A DNA stretch of 64,000 nt from an uncultured Ruminococcus sp. (GCA_900315975.1 ONBA01000005.1:1-64000), one strand, 5' to 3'; positions 24,036 to 33,725 are shown, numbered from the stretch's first letter. The notes: generated by a model not told the origin, from the letters alone. Translations and numbers: made by a program.

Positions 24036-26792
24036 ATGAAAAAAAAGGTCACTAAGAACACAAACGGCATCGTTATCTGCGACAGCATTGTGATGTCCGT
24101 AAAAAAGAAACGTCCCGACCTGAGAAGTGTTGAAGCTGTAGGCATTGCGCTTATCGGCTACATTTCCGCGGCGATGGCTTTTCTTACAATGTTCGATTTC
24201 AACTACAGCAGAATTGCATTGCTCCTTTCAGCGTTTGTATTCGCTTCTGTTTATATCACCCTCGCCCTTATCGGCAAAAAAGGTGCGTGGATAGCTGCTG
24301 CAACAGTCATTCCCGCTATGCTTTTCGCTGTACGTATCATCGACTATATCTCGCTCGGATACAAGTATATGTACAACGTCATATACAAAACATCGTTCCA
24401 TACTCAGATATCGTACTACAAACACCTTAAACCTGATATGGAAAGAATATCATTGACTGCTTTCTTTGTATTCGTCATGTGGATACTCGCAATAGTGATA
24501 TTCATTTTCACAGTCTACCGCCCGAATGCTATCCCTCCTCTTATCGTAACCTTCCCCATGGTAGAGATAGGTCTGTATAACGGTATAAAAATATCGGTAT
24601 TCTGGGGCATTCTCCTCGTCGCTTACTGGCTCGCACTGTTTGCCATGACCGCTACAGATATCGGCGAATACTCCGGCGGAAACAGCGGATTCGTCCGGAA
24701 AAACAATCTGTTCTTCCCGAAACGCCACATGAGACTGAAAGTCACTGAAAAATGCGGTCTTCTCATCATCAGCGAGGTCGCTGTTGTCGCTCTCATCTCG
24801 ACCGCTTTCCTGAAAGTTACCCACTATCAGCGCAGTGACGAGATAAATCAGAAACGTACTGCCGTCCGCGACGCTGTAAACTCTTTCACTCTCGACGACT
24901 TCGCAGGAAGTATCTCAAACCTTACAAGTGCTTTCGGTCTCGACTTTGAATACGAAACACATGAACTCGGCAACGTCGATAAGCTTAAATACAAGGACAG
25001 GACTGACCTCGTCGTAACTATCTCTAAAAACACCGGTAACGCTGTTTATCTCAAAGATTATACAGGCTCAGTCTACAATAACAACAAATGGGATTCACTG
25101 CCGGAAAGTGCTTATAACAGTAAGCTGTTTGATGACTTCAGCAAGTATGAATGCTACCCTCAGACATTCCCGTTTATGTTCAATTCAATGAATATCAAAA
25201 ATCCGGAAGATTTATTCGAGATAGAAATCGACTCAAAACTCAGGAATACAAACCGTACTTTTGCTCCGTACGGTGCAAGTCCGTCAAACATTAACACCTA
25301 TAAGCACGACAGCGATGTTTCATCTAAAACCAAGAACGCTCCACTGCTTTCTTATCAGTTTCTCCCTGTAAACTGCCGTAATGCCGCTATGGCTCTGTCG
25401 GAGCCTTCAAGGTCGATACTTGACCTTAATGCCATTGAGGATAACAAATGGAGAGAGACTCTGCTCGGATACTGCGACAGCCACGGTTACGATACCTCGG
25501 ATATCTATATGTCTTTTGACAGTGAACTTAATCTCAGAAACGGTATCGAAAACGATAACCCTGATATTCTGCTGACCGCTATGATAGAGGAAGAGTACGA
25601 GGACTTCGTTTACGACAACTACCTCGATTATCCGGATACTCCTGACCTTGAAGAAGTACGAAAGAAAATGGCTGACGTCCTCGCTAAACGCTCCGAAACC
25701 GGCAGTCCGGCAGCTGCTCAGCTTCTGAGGCAGAAGGGTAAGCCTGACAAGGACATGACTGCCGCAGAAAAGCTCGAAATTATGGACGCTCTTCGTGACG
25801 CTGTGTCTTCTCAGGTCGAGTACTCACTTACACCGGGACGTACACCGGGAAGCCGCGATTTCGTCAACTACTTCCTGCTCGAAAACCACAAGGGTTACTG
25901 TACTCACTATGCAAGTTCAGGTGTTATTCTCGCAAGAATGGCAGGTATCCCTGCAAGATATGCAACAGGCTATGTCATCGTCACCGACGACTATAACTCC
26001 GACAATCTGAACAGTCATGGCAAGTATACCATTAATGTAAAAGATAACCGCAGTCACGCGTGGATGGAAATTTACCTCAACGGCTATGGCTGGGTACCTT
26101 ATGAATTCACAGCCGGCTACTCAGATTCCACAATAGACACTACTCCCACAACTGCTACAACGTCTTCCTCCACTACAACAACCTCCTCAACTGAAACTAC
26201 TTCCGCTTCAAGCTCGGATACTGAAACTTCATCAGAAAAGTCAGAAAATGCTGCCGCATCTTCAAGTACACTTTCAACTGCTACTACTGCTGTAACAAGC
26301 AACAGTGCAAGTACATCTCTTCCTGCTAAGCGCGGCGGTAAAAAGGGTCTGAATTTGCCTGAGGAGACTAAATTCGTCATCATGCCGCTTTGTGTACTGG
26401 CTATAGCTATTGCCGCAGTACTGATACGGCGCAAGCTGATACTCAGTAAACGCAAAAAGAATTTCAGTGAAGGTTCAGCTGCAAAGCGTATGCGCTATAT
26501 CTACGGCTTTGCCGAAAAACTTCTCGCACTTCAGCAGATAGAACGCGGTGACGCTTCATTCGTTCAGTTTGCTGACAATGTCGATAAACAACTCGGCGGT
26601 GAATACTACCCGTCCGGCGGATTTGCAATGTGTACAGACTCAGCGCTCAAAGCCGCTTTCTCTGAAACTGCCCCGACTGATACAGAGGTAGAACAGTGCA
26701 GAGTATTCGCGGAAGAATTCGCTAAGAACGTATATGAAAAGTCCGGAAGGATCAGAAAGATATACCTGAAGTTCATCAATGTTATATTCTGA
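24036..26792 (+). CDS. Multi-pass membrane protein with extracellular transglutaminase-like domain (TgpA type)
   Basis: 918 residues. The N-terminal 260 residues contain about six hydrophobic helices. A long extracellular region follows, with a transglutaminase core (about 560-695). Catalytic Cys 622 is in HKGYCTHYASSGV and His 674 is in RSHAWMEIYLNG. The third-residue position lies in GWVPYEFTAGY, where a Glu stands in place of the more common Asp. A Ser/Thr-rich linker (about 700-765), another membrane helix (FVIMPLCVLAIAIAAVLI) and a cytosolic C-terminal region follow. Substrate unknown; it probably modifies envelope proteins or peptides and is assembled with the MoxR/DUF58 partners. Confidence 0.9.
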   Translation: MKKKVTKNTNGIVICDSIVMSVKKKRPDLRSVEAVGIALIGYISAAMAFLTMFDFNYSRIALLLSAFVFASVYITLALIGKKGAWIAAATVIPAMLFAVRIIDYISLGYKYMYNVIYKTSFHTQISYYKHLKPDMERISLTAFFVFVMWILAIVIFIFTVYRPNAIPPLIVTFPMVEIGLYNGIKISVFWGILLVAYWLALFAMTATDIGEYSGGNSGFVRKNNLFFPKRHMRLKVTEKCGLLIISEVAVVALISTAFLKVTHYQRSDEINQKRTAVRDAVNSFTLDDFAGSISNLTSAFGLDFEYETHELGNVDKLKYKDRTDLVVTISKNTGNAVYLKDYTGSVYNNNKWDSLPESAYNSKLFDDFSKYECYPQTFPFMFNSMNIKNPEDLFEIEIDSKLRNTNRTFAPYGASPSNINTYKHDSDVSSKTKNAPLLSYQFLPVNCRNAAMALSEPSRSILDLNAIEDNKWRETLLGYCDSHGYDTSDIYMSFDSELNLRNGIENDNPDILLTAMIEEEYEDFVYDNYLDYPDTPDLEEVRKKMADVLAKRSETGSPAAAQLLRQKGKPDKDMTAAEKLEIMDALRDAVSSQVEYSLTPGRTPGSRDFVNYFLLENHKGYCTHYASSGVILARMAGIPARYATGYVIVTDDYNSDNLNSHGKYTINVKDNRSHAWMEIYLNGYGWVPYEFTAGYSDSTIDTTPTTATTSSSTTTTSSTETTSASSSDTETSSEKSENAAASSSTLSTATTAVTSNSASTSLPAKRGGKKGLNLPEETKFVIMPLCVLAIAIAAVLIRRKLILSKRKKNFSEGSAAKRMRYIYGFAEKLLALQQIERGDASFVQFADNVDKQLGGEYYPSGGFAMCTDSALKAAFSETAPTDTEVEQCRVFAEEFAKNVYEKSGRIRKIYLKFINVIF

Positions 26793-26800
26793 TACATTCA

Positions 26801-26836
26801 AGCTGACGCTGTTTTTATGCGTCAGCTATTTTTTTG
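26801..26836 (+). terminator. Terminator after the transglutaminase operon
   Basis: AGCTGACGC (26801-26809) pairs perfectly with GCGTCAGCT (26819-26827), followed by ATTTTTTT. Confidence 0.9.
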
Positions 26837-26846
26837 TCCTTATTCC

Positions 26847-26875
26847 TTGACTTTGCCGTTAAAAAATGGTACAAT
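26847..26875 (+). promoter_or_regulatory. Promoter for the thyX operon
   Basis: TTGACT (26847-26852), 17 bases, TACAAT (26870-26875); thyX starts 30 bases later. Confidence 0.75.
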
Positions 26876-26904
26876 AATAGTATCTGTTTTATGAAGGTGA
26901 TAGT

Positions 26905-27675
26905 TTGAACGTTACGTTATTAGCATATACTCCCGAACCCGAAAAAACCGTTGCAACTGCTGCAAAGCTCTGCTATTCAAGCTCAGGTATAAATGACCTC
27001 CGCGACGGTCTCACTGACGAGAAAACAGCTTCTTTCATTGATATGCTCGTGTCTATCGGTCACGAAAGCGTAATGGAACACGTAAGCTTTACTTTCGGTA
27101 TCGAAGGGATTTCCCGTGCCTGCTCGCATCAGCTCGTACGCCACAGAATTGCATCATACAGTCAGAAAAGTCAGCGATATGTCAACGAAAACGGCTTTGA
27201 ATTCATTACTCCGCCCGAAATCGAGGCTATCCCCGAGGCAAAGGCTGAGTTTGACCGGCTTATGAACGATATCACTGCCGGATACGACAGAATAGCTGAT
27301 ATACTCACTGAATGCCACAAGGCTAAGTTCATCGCAGACGGTGCTGACGAAAAGTCGGCTGCTTCAAAAGCTCGCAAACTCGCTAACGAGGACGCGCGTT
27401 TTGTACTCCCTAATGCCTGCGAGACTAAAATAGTCGTTACTATGAACGTCCGCTCACTGTTCAATTTCTTCCGCCACAGATGCTGTAACCGCGCTCAGTG
27501 GGAGATTCGTGCAGTCGCTAATGAAATGCTCAGGCAGTGTCTTGAAGTCGCTCCGAATATCTTCGCCCATGCCGGTCCTTCCTGTGTTGCTGAAGGGAAA
27601 TGTCCCGAGGGAAAAATGTCATGCGGCAAGATAAACGAAGTGCGTGAATACTTCAACGCAATGAAAAAGTCCTGA
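26905..27675 (+). CDS. thyX: Flavin-dependent thymidylate synthase
   Basis: 256 residues. ThyX makes dTMP from dUMP using methylene-tetrahydrofolate and reduced FAD, releasing tetrahydrofolate. The signature RHRxxSxxxxSxR is present as R79-H80-R81 in [14 protein letters not shown], and the active-site region [21 protein letters not shown] is intact. The start is a TTG at 26905 with AAGGTGA 4 bases upstream; no ATG is closer. It is the first gene of a six-gene operon that also carries 5-formyl-THF cyclo-ligase, giving a folate link. Confidence 0.95.
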   Translation: MNVTLLAYTPEPEKTVATAAKLCYSSSGINDLRDGLTDEKTASFIDMLVSIGHESVMEHVSFTFGIEGISRACSHQLVRHRIASYSQKSQRYVNENGFEFITPPEIEAIPEAKAEFDRLMNDITAGYDRIADILTECHKAKFIADGADEKSAASKARKLANEDARFVLPNACETKIVVTMNVRSLFNFFRHRCCNRAQWEIRAVANEMLRQCLEVAPNIFAHAGPSCVAEGKCPEGKMSCGKINEVREYFNAMKKS

Positions 27676-27688
27676 CGGAGGGCACTAA

Positions 27689-28576
27689 ATGCTCGAATTC
27701 AGATACATTGAACTCTCCGACAAAGAAAAAATCCAGCGTGCACTCACCGTGTCCGACTTCATGGGCTGTGAGTATACATTCGCTAATAACCTCGCATGGA
27801 GGAGACTCGCCAACTCTAAAATCGCCTTCTACAAGGATTTCTACATCTGCGGCGCTTTCGGCAATGAGTCCGGTTGTCCTTCATTCATTCTTCCGGCAGG
27901 AAGCGGCAGTTACTCCGAAGTTATCAGTGAGCTTAAACGCTTCTGCGGCGATAATGGGCATCCGCTCGTACTCACAGGTGTAACCGAGTCTTCCCTCGAA
28001 ATGCTGAACGAACTCTTCCCCGACTCCTTCACCGCAGCAGAGGACAGAGACAGCTCAGATTACATCTACCTGCGAAGTGACCTTGCTGACCTTCCGGGTA
28101 AAAAGTATCACGCAAAACGCAACCACCTCGCCCGGTTTAATGAACTTGAAACTCAGTTCTCACTTATAACTGAAAACGATATCGAAGATTGTATCGTCTT
28201 CTGCACTGACACTTATAACTCTAAAGGAAGCTCCGTCCACTCTGCGATAGCTGAACAGTTTGCGCTGAACACCTATTTCAGCAATTTCCGCGAACTCGGA
28301 TTGTCCGGTGCTATAATCCGCTCAGGAAGCAGAATAGTCGCCCTCACTATCGGTGAGAGGCTTAATTCCGACACTTTCTGCGTTCACATCGAAAAGGCTG
28401 ATACCTCGTATGCCGGTATCTATGCCGGTATCAACAACCTCTTCGTGCGAAACTGCGTGAACGGTTTTAAATACGTCAACCGCGAGGAAGACCTCGGTAT
28501 CGAAGGACTTCGCAAAGCAAAGCTCTCCTATCACCCTGCGTTTATCCTCAGAAAATATACAGTCACTTTTAAATGA
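27689..28576 (+). CDS. DUF2156-family acyltransferase-like protein
   Basis: 295 residues. The motif set DFMGCEYTFANNLAWR at the start, DYIYLRSDLADLPGKKYHAKRNHLARF in the middle and INNLFVRNCVN near the end matches the DUF2156 fold, a double GNAT related to the aminoacyl-transferase domain of MprF and to FemX-like enzymes. It lacks membrane segments, so it is cytosolic and probably uses an acyl or aminoacyl donor. Thirteen bases separate it from thyX. Confidence 0.82.
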   Translation: MLEFRYIELSDKEKIQRALTVSDFMGCEYTFANNLAWRRLANSKIAFYKDFYICGAFGNESGCPSFILPAGSGSYSEVISELKRFCGDNGHPLVLTGVTESSLEMLNELFPDSFTAAEDRDSSDYIYLRSDLADLPGKKYHAKRNHLARFNELETQFSLITENDIEDCIVFCTDTYNSKGSSVHSAIAEQFALNTYFSNFRELGLSGAIIRSGSRIVALTIGERLNSDTFCVHIEKADTSYAGIYAGINNLFVRNCVNGFKYVNREEDLGIEGLRKAKLSYHPAFILRKYTVTFK

Positions 28577-28589
28577 AAGGATTCTAATT

Positions 28590-29135
28590 ATGATCTACGT
28601 TTTTCTCGCTGAAGGTTTTGAAGAAATAGAAGCTCTTACTCCTGTTGACCTCCTCAGAAGAGCCGGAAAAAAGGTTATTACTGTCGGTGTAGGCGACAGC
28701 ATTATCGTCGGTTCACACGGTATTCCGGTAGTGCCTGATACTATCGCTCAGGAAGCTCCGCTCACTGATGAACTTGAAATGATAATCCTCCCCGGCGGTA
28801 TGCCCGGTACTCTAAACCTCGAAAAGTCGCCGTATGTTCAGTCTGCTATCGACTTCTGCATGGAAAAGGGTCTCACTATCGGCGCTATTTGTGCCGCTCC
28901 GTCTATACTCGGTCACAAGGGTATCCTTAACGGCAGAAATGCTGTCTGCTATGAAGGCTTTGAGGAACAGCTCGAAGGTGCTAAGGTCGGATCGGGAGCT
29001 GTAGCTGTCGACGGAAATATCGTTACCGCACGCGGAGCAGGTGTTGCTGTTCAGTTTGCACTCGCTCTCGTCGAAAAGGCTGTTTCCAAAGCTGAGAGCG
29101 ACCGACAGTTCAAGGCTATACTTTGCGAAAAATGA
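28590..29135 (+). CDS. DJ-1/PfpI family protein
   Basis: 181 residues. The nucleophile-elbow cysteine C101 is in GAICAAPSILGHKG and the conserved acidic residue is in AEGFEEIEALTP; VTARGAGVAVQFALALVE closes the fold. These match the DJ-1/YajL (ThiJ) subgroup, implicated in protection against oxidative or glycation damage, though activity is debated. The stop overlaps the next start (ATGA). Confidence 0.9.
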   Translation: MIYVFLAEGFEEIEALTPVDLLRRAGKKVITVGVGDSIIVGSHGIPVVPDTIAQEAPLTDELEMIILPGGMPGTLNLEKSPYVQSAIDFCMEKGLTIGAICAAPSILGHKGILNGRNAVCYEGFEEQLEGAKVGSGAVAVDGNIVTARGAGVAVQFALALVEKAVSKAESDRQFKAILCEK

Positions 29136-29686
29136 GTGACAAAAAAGAACTCCGCAAACACTTTTCAGAAGTCCGCAGATACGCTAAAGACGACCTGAAA
29201 GACGATAGCATCGCCGCGAGACTGCTCTCTCTCGACGATATTAAAAATGCGGACACTGTTCTGCTTTATGCTTCTTTCGGCTCTGAAGTCGATACGTGGA
29301 AAATCACCGGAAAGCTTATCGAAATGCAGAAGAATATCGCTTTTCCAAAGTGCGGCAGAAATGGACATATGACGTTTCATGTCGTCAGCGGCTCGTCAGA
29401 CCTCATCGCAGGCGCTTACGGTATTCCTGAGCCGGACATTTCTCTCCCTTCCCCCGACATCACTGACCGGACTGTTTGCATAGTCCCCGGGCTTGCCTTC
29501 ACCGAAAACGGTTCAAGACTCGGCTACGGCGGAGGTTTTTACGACCGCTTCCTCGAAAAGTACCCGGCTGTCACTACTATTGCTCTCGCCTATGAAGCCG
29601 TTTTGACTGACAAACTGCCTGTAGAAAGTCATGACGCAACTGTAAAATACATCGTTACCGAAGAAAGGACGGTGCTCTGTAAATGA
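29132..29686 (+). CDS. 5-formyltetrahydrofolate cyclo-ligase
   Basis: 184 residues. It converts 5-formyl-THF to 5,10-methenyl-THF with ATP, returning it to the active folate pool. The basic N-terminus DKKELRKHFSEVRR and the signature GSRLGYGGGFYDRFLEKY are present, with PGLAFTENG before it. The ATG at 29132 overlaps the DJ-1 stop by 4 bases; this is preferred to the ATG at 29123. Confidence 0.92.
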   Translation: MSDKKELRKHFSEVRRYAKDDLKDDSIAARLLSLDDIKNADTVLLYASFGSEVDTWKITGKLIEMQKNIAFPKCGRNGHMTFHVVSGSSDLIAGAYGIPEPDISLPSPDITDRTVCIVPGLAFTENGSRLGYGGGFYDRFLEKYPAVTTIALAYEAVLTDKLPVESHDATVKYIVTEERTVLCK

Positions 29687-31086
29687 ACGATAACAGAGAT
29701 GCTATAAACGACATACTCAATGAGCTCGAACGAAAAAAAGAGCTTGACGATTCTGCTCCGGCAGAACCGGTACAGACCGATATTCCGGCGGAAGAACCTG
29801 CGACTGATTATCAGTCAGCTCCTGCGAATGAGGACAACCCCGAACCCGCAGGTATTCCCGGTTATCCGTCACATGAGTCTGAACCCGCCAATAACTCCTC
29901 AGCTCCTCAACGTGACCCAAGACCAGCTCCGCGAATGCAGTCCGCTGAGCCGGTCCACAAGAAAAAGAAACGCAGAAGGAAGAATTCCAACAGACTTCCC
30001 GGTGTCCTCATTCTTACTACGCTGATTTTCGGTATTTCTATCATTCTTTCACTCGTTATTATCAGCTTCGGTAAAGATATGCTCGGTATCGGCGAAAGCG
30101 AGAATACACAGCTTATTGTCGTTCCTGAGGGGGCGAATACCGAACAGATATCCGAACTGCTAAAGTCTGAGGGTATAATAAACTCTCCCAAAGCTTTCCA
30201 GCTCTTCTCACGAATGAGAAAAAGTGATAAGGGATACGTTGCCGGTCAGCATTTCGTCCGTCCGAATATGGCTTACGAGGCTATAATCGACGAGCTGACA
30301 AAAATCCCAAGCGTTGAAAAAGGTGACTCTATCGAGGTTACTTTCCCAGAAGGTATTACTCTCATTGATGCGGCCAATCTCCTCGAAGAAAACCACATTT
30401 GCAGTGCCAAGGACTTCATCTTCTACTTCAATTCAGGCGGCTACGGTTTCGACTTTGAAAAAGAGCTTCCTCTTGATACCTCTCTCAAGTTTGAGAAAAT
30501 GGAAGGCTACCTCTTCCCCGATACCTACTTCTTCTTCGAGAACAGTGAGCCTGAGGAGGTCTGCCAGAAGATATACTACAACTTCAACGAGAAAATGACT
30601 CCCGACAGAATGGCTAAGATAAAGGCAAGCGGTCTCTCTATGGACCAGATAATCACTTTCGCCTCTATCGTTCAGAAGGAAGCTCCTACTGCTGACGTAA
30701 TGACAATGGTAGCTTCTGTTTTCTGGAACAGACTTGAAAACCCCGATGTATTCCCGCTCTTACAGTCTGACCCGACTACAAACTATGCCAATGACGTTAT
30801 CCGTCCTAATATGGAATACTTCGACGAAACGTTCGTTAACGTATACGATACGTACAAGACAGGAGGTCTTCCGCCCGGAGCTATCTGCAACCCCGGTACA
30901 GAGGCTATTGACGCGGTGCTTGAACACTACAAGAGCGACAACTTCTACTTCATCGCTAACATCTACACCAAGGAGACCCTCTTCGCTGAAACCCTTGAAC
31001 AGCATGAAGCTAATGAGGCTGAGATAAACCGCCAGTATGAGGAAATGAAGGCTGCCGAGGCTGCTGCTGAGGCAGAAGGCGAATAA
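29683..31086 (+). CDS. mltG: Endolytic murein transglycosylase
   Basis: 467 residues. A long acidic/proline-rich cytosolic N-terminus (about 1-100) and a basic stretch KKKKRRRKNSNR precede one membrane helix (about 106-130). An extracellular LysM-like part follows, then the YceG/MltG catalytic domain. The catalytic glutamate E333 is in FASIVQKEAPTAD; FWNRLENPDVFPLLQSDPTTNYA and YKTGGLPPGAICNPG are family hallmarks. It cleaves nascent glycan strands near the membrane. The start overlaps the cyclo-ligase stop by 4 bases. Confidence 0.94.
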   Translation: MNDNRDAINDILNELERKKELDDSAPAEPVQTDIPAEEPATDYQSAPANEDNPEPAGIPGYPSHESEPANNSSAPQRDPRPAPRMQSAEPVHKKKKRRRKNSNRLPGVLILTTLIFGISIILSLVIISFGKDMLGIGESENTQLIVVPEGANTEQISELLKSEGIINSPKAFQLFSRMRKSDKGYVAGQHFVRPNMAYEAIIDELTKIPSVEKGDSIEVTFPEGITLIDAANLLEENHICSAKDFIFYFNSGGYGFDFEKELPLDTSLKFEKMEGYLFPDTYFFFENSEPEEVCQKIYYNFNEKMTPDRMAKIKASGLSMDQIITFASIVQKEAPTADVMTMVASVFWNRLENPDVFPLLQSDPTTNYANDVIRPNMEYFDETFVNVYDTYKTGGLPPGAICNPGTEAIDAVLEHYKSDNFYFIANIYTKETLFAETLEQHEANEAEINRQYEEMKAAEAAAEAEGE

Positions 31087-31096
31087 GGAGACAGAT

Positions 31097-32314
31097 ATGA
31101 ATAAACTTGAAGTACTCGCTCCCGCCGGAGACTACGAAAGACTCACCGCCGCTCTTAATTACGGAGCGGACGCTGTCTACCTCGGTAGAAAACAGTTCGG
31201 CATGAGAGCATCACCGATGAATTTTGAGTTCGATGAACTCGTCAAAGCTGTTGAGGAAGCTCACTCACGCGGTGTAAAGGTGTATCTCACCTGCAACACT
31301 CTGCCGCGTAATAACGAAATCCCTTTCTTTGAGCGATTCGTCAAGGAAGCAGTCGATGCAAAGGTAGATGCACTAATCGTTGCCGATATCGGTCTGCTCA
31401 TGCTCGTAAAAAAATACGCTCCTGATATGGAGATACACATCTCTACTCAGACAGGTATCGTAAACTACGTTACTGCCCGCGAACTTCACAATATGGGTGC
31501 AAAAAGAGTTGTTCTCGCACGTGAACTATGTCTTGACGAAATAGCTGAGATACGCGCTAAAACAAGTCCCGACCTCGATATCGAATGCTTCGTGCATGGT
31601 GCCATGTGTGTGTCTTTCTCCGGAAGATGTCTGCTCTCGCAGTACCTCGTAAACCGCGATGCTAACCGCGGTGAATGCGCTCAGCCGTGCCGATGGGGTT
31701 ACCATCTCGTTGAGGAAAAGCGTCCCGGTGAATACTTCCCTATTTTCGAGGACGAAAAGGGTACTTATATACTCAATGCCAAGGATATGTGCATGATAGA
31801 ACACATAGACAAGCTCGCAGAAGCAGGTGTGTACAGCCTCAAAATCGAGGGACGCGCAAAGTCTGCTTACTATGTAACAGTCGTCACCAATGCCTACAGA
31901 ATGGCTGTTGACGAATACTTCAAAGACCCCTACAACTTCAAACTACCCGACTGGATTCGCGATGAAGTCTATAAGGTAAGCCACAGACAGTACAGCAAGG
32001 GTTTCTTCTTCGGTACTCCCGAAAACTCACAGTATTACGAAAACAGCGGATATATCCGCAACTACGACGTTGTTGCCGTTGTCGATGATTGTCACGACGG
32101 AACAGTGTTCTGCACTCAACGTAACCGCTTCTTTGCCGGTGATACTGTCGAGCTTCTCGCACCGTCACAGAAGCCGGTGGTTATTCAGCTCAATGACCTG
32201 TACAATGAGGACGGCGAGAAGATTGATGTCGCAAATCACGCGATGATGAAGTTCAGCTTCCCCTCTGATATGTCCTTCCCTGCCGGCACCGTTATCCGCA
32301 AGGCTACTGAATAA
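31097..32314 (+). CDS. U32-family protein (peptidase U32 / YegQ-like)
   Basis: 405 residues. The N-terminal TIM barrel begins LEVLAPAGDYERLTAALNYGADAVYLG and carries the U32 signature FVHGAMCVSFSGRCLLS ... NRGECAQPCRW, whose cysteines probably bind an iron-sulphur cluster. A C-terminal beta-barrel domain (about 320-405) completes it. The architecture matches the YegQ/TrhP branch, which supports prephenate-dependent hydroxylation of tRNA U34; protease activity is doubtful. Last gene of the thyX operon, 10 bases after mltG. Confidence 0.88.
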   Translation: MNKLEVLAPAGDYERLTAALNYGADAVYLGRKQFGMRASPMNFEFDELVKAVEEAHSRGVKVYLTCNTLPRNNEIPFFERFVKEAVDAKVDALIVADIGLLMLVKKYAPDMEIHISTQTGIVNYVTARELHNMGAKRVVLARELCLDEIAEIRAKTSPDLDIECFVHGAMCVSFSGRCLLSQYLVNRDANRGECAQPCRWGYHLVEEKRPGEYFPIFEDEKGTYILNAKDMCMIEHIDKLAEAGVYSLKIEGRAKSAYYVTVVTNAYRMAVDEYFKDPYNFKLPDWIRDEVYKVSHRQYSKGFFFGTPENSQYYENSGYIRNYDVVAVVDDCHDGTVFCTQRNRFFAGDTVELLAPSQKPVVIQLNDLYNEDGEKIDVANHAMMKFSFPSDMSFPAGTVIRKATE

Positions 32315-32346
32315 ACAGACCTCCATCGGTCGTCACTACAGAATGA

Positions 32347-32375
32347 AACCGGAACTTTAATGTTCCGGTTTTCTT
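32347..32375 (+). terminator. Terminator after the thyX operon
   Basis: AACCGGAAC (32347-32355) pairs with GTTCCGGTT (32362-32370), followed by TTC TT. Confidence 0.8.
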
Positions 32376-32423
32376 ATTATTTAAGCCATCAAAAATAATT
32401 ATTCTTAAATTTTCTGCAAACAC

Positions 32424-32452
32424 TTGCATTTTCTCACGTAATATGATACAAT
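32424..32452 (+). promoter_or_regulatory. Promoter for fba
   Basis: TTGCAT (32424-32429), 17 bases, TACAAT (32447-32452); the leader before fba is about 50 bases. Confidence 0.72.
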
Positions 32453-32507
32453 ATTAACGATAGGGTTTTATCTGCCCTTACATTGTTATTTTCAGGAGGA
32501 ATTTTAA

Positions 32508-33371
32508 ATGTTAGTTTCAGCTACAGAAATGCTCAAAAAAGCAAGAGAAGGCAAGTACGCAGTAGGTCAGTTCAACATCAACAACCTTGAGTGGACTAAG
32601 TCTATCCTTCTTACTGCTCAGGAGCTTAACTCTCCCGTTATTCTCGGTGTTTCCGAGGGTGCTGGCAAGTACATGACAGGCTTCGAGACTGTTGCTGCTA
32701 TGGTTGCAGCTATGGATAAGTCTCTCGGTATCACTGTTCCTGTTGCACTTCACCTCGACCATGGCTCATATGAGGGCTGCTACAAGTGCATCAAGGCTGG
32801 CTTCACTTCTATCATGTTCGACGGTTCACACTTCCCCATCGACGAGAACGTTGCTAAGACAACTGAGCTCGTTAACGTTGCTCACGGTCTTGGTCTCTCT
32901 ATCGAGGCTGAGGTTGGTGCTATCGGCGGTGAAGAGGACGGCGTTATCGGTAAGGGCGAGTGCGCTGACCCCAACGAGTGCAAGATGATCGCTGATCTCG
33001 GCGTTGATTTCCTTGCTGCTGGTATCGGTAACATCCACGGTGTATACCCTGCTAACTGGGAAGGCCTCAGCTTCGAGACTCTTGAGGCTATCAACAAGAC
33101 TGTTGGTGAAATGCCCCTCGTTCTCCACGGCGGTACAGGTATCCCTGACGACATGATCACTAAGGCTATCTCCCTCGGTGTTGCTAAGATCAACGTTAAC
33201 ACTGAGTGCCAGCTCGTATTCGCTGAAGCTACAAGAAAGTACATAGAGGCTGGTAAGGATCAGCAGGGCAAGGGATTTGACCCCAGAAAGCTTCTCGCTC
33301 CCGGTGCTGAGGCTATCAAGGCTAAGGTTAAGGAGAAGATGGAGCTCTTCGGAAGCGTTAACAAGGCTTGA
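32508..33371 (+). CDS. fba: Class II fructose-1,6-bisphosphate aldolase
   Basis: 287 residues, typical of the FbaA/GatY group. It cleaves fructose-1,6-bisphosphate in glycolysis using zinc. Zinc ligands are in VALHLDHGSYEGC and VLHGGTGIPDD, and EAEVGAIGGEEDGVIG and GVAKINVNTECQ are conserved. The codon choice (many GCT, CTC, AAG, GGT) is more restricted than in neighbours, consistent with high expression. AGGAGG precedes the ATG. Confidence 0.95.
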   Translation: MLVSATEMLKKAREGKYAVGQFNINNLEWTKSILLTAQELNSPVILGVSEGAGKYMTGFETVAAMVAAMDKSLGITVPVALHLDHGSYEGCYKCIKAGFTSIMFDGSHFPIDENVAKTTELVNVAHGLGLSIEAEVGAIGGEEDGVIGKGECADPNECKMIADLGVDFLAAGIGNIHGVYPANWEGLSFETLEAINKTVGEMPLVLHGGTGIPDDMITKAISLGVAKINVNTECQLVFAEATRKYIEAGKDQQGKGFDPRKLLAPGAEAIKAKVKEKMELFGSVNKA

Positions 33372-33374
33372 TCA

Positions 33375-33704
33375 ATGGCTTGGGGTTCTTCAGATCTTAA
33401 TGCCGTTTACAATTTCCCGGTCGGTCTGGTCTATACTGCGGTAGTATATGCTGCTCAGTCTTTGAAGTATAACATCAGAGTTGCTGACCCTAATGCTCAT
33501 ACTATCACGATAAACTTTCCTATGTCTCTTTTCTCATACGGCGAAACTATGAATATTTCGCTTTACGAGATCGAGGGCGACAGGACTTCCGTTATCTTTA
33601 GCAGTAAGTCCGCGCTGGGTACTGAACTCGGTGCAAAGTCTAAAAACAAGAAGAATATCGATAAGCTTATTAATGCTATACCGGCTTATCTGCCGCAGCA
33701 TTAA
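33375..33704 (+). CDS. Small protein of unknown function downstream of fba
   Basis: 109 residues starting 3 bases after the fba stop; no clear ribosome site, so it may rely on coupling. It is a mixed alpha/beta sequence (AWGSSDLNAVYNFPVGLVYTAV, TITINFPMS, ISLYEIEGDRTSVIFSSKSA) with no signal peptide or catalytic motif. I do not recognise a family with confidence. It is followed by a terminator. Confidence 0.75.
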   Translation: MAWGSSDLNAVYNFPVGLVYTAVVYAAQSLKYNIRVADPNAHTITINFPMSLFSYGETMNISLYEIEGDRTSVIFSSKSALGTELGAKSKNKKNIDKLINAIPAYLPQH

Positions 33705-33725
33705 ACTATGTTCATATAATATAAG

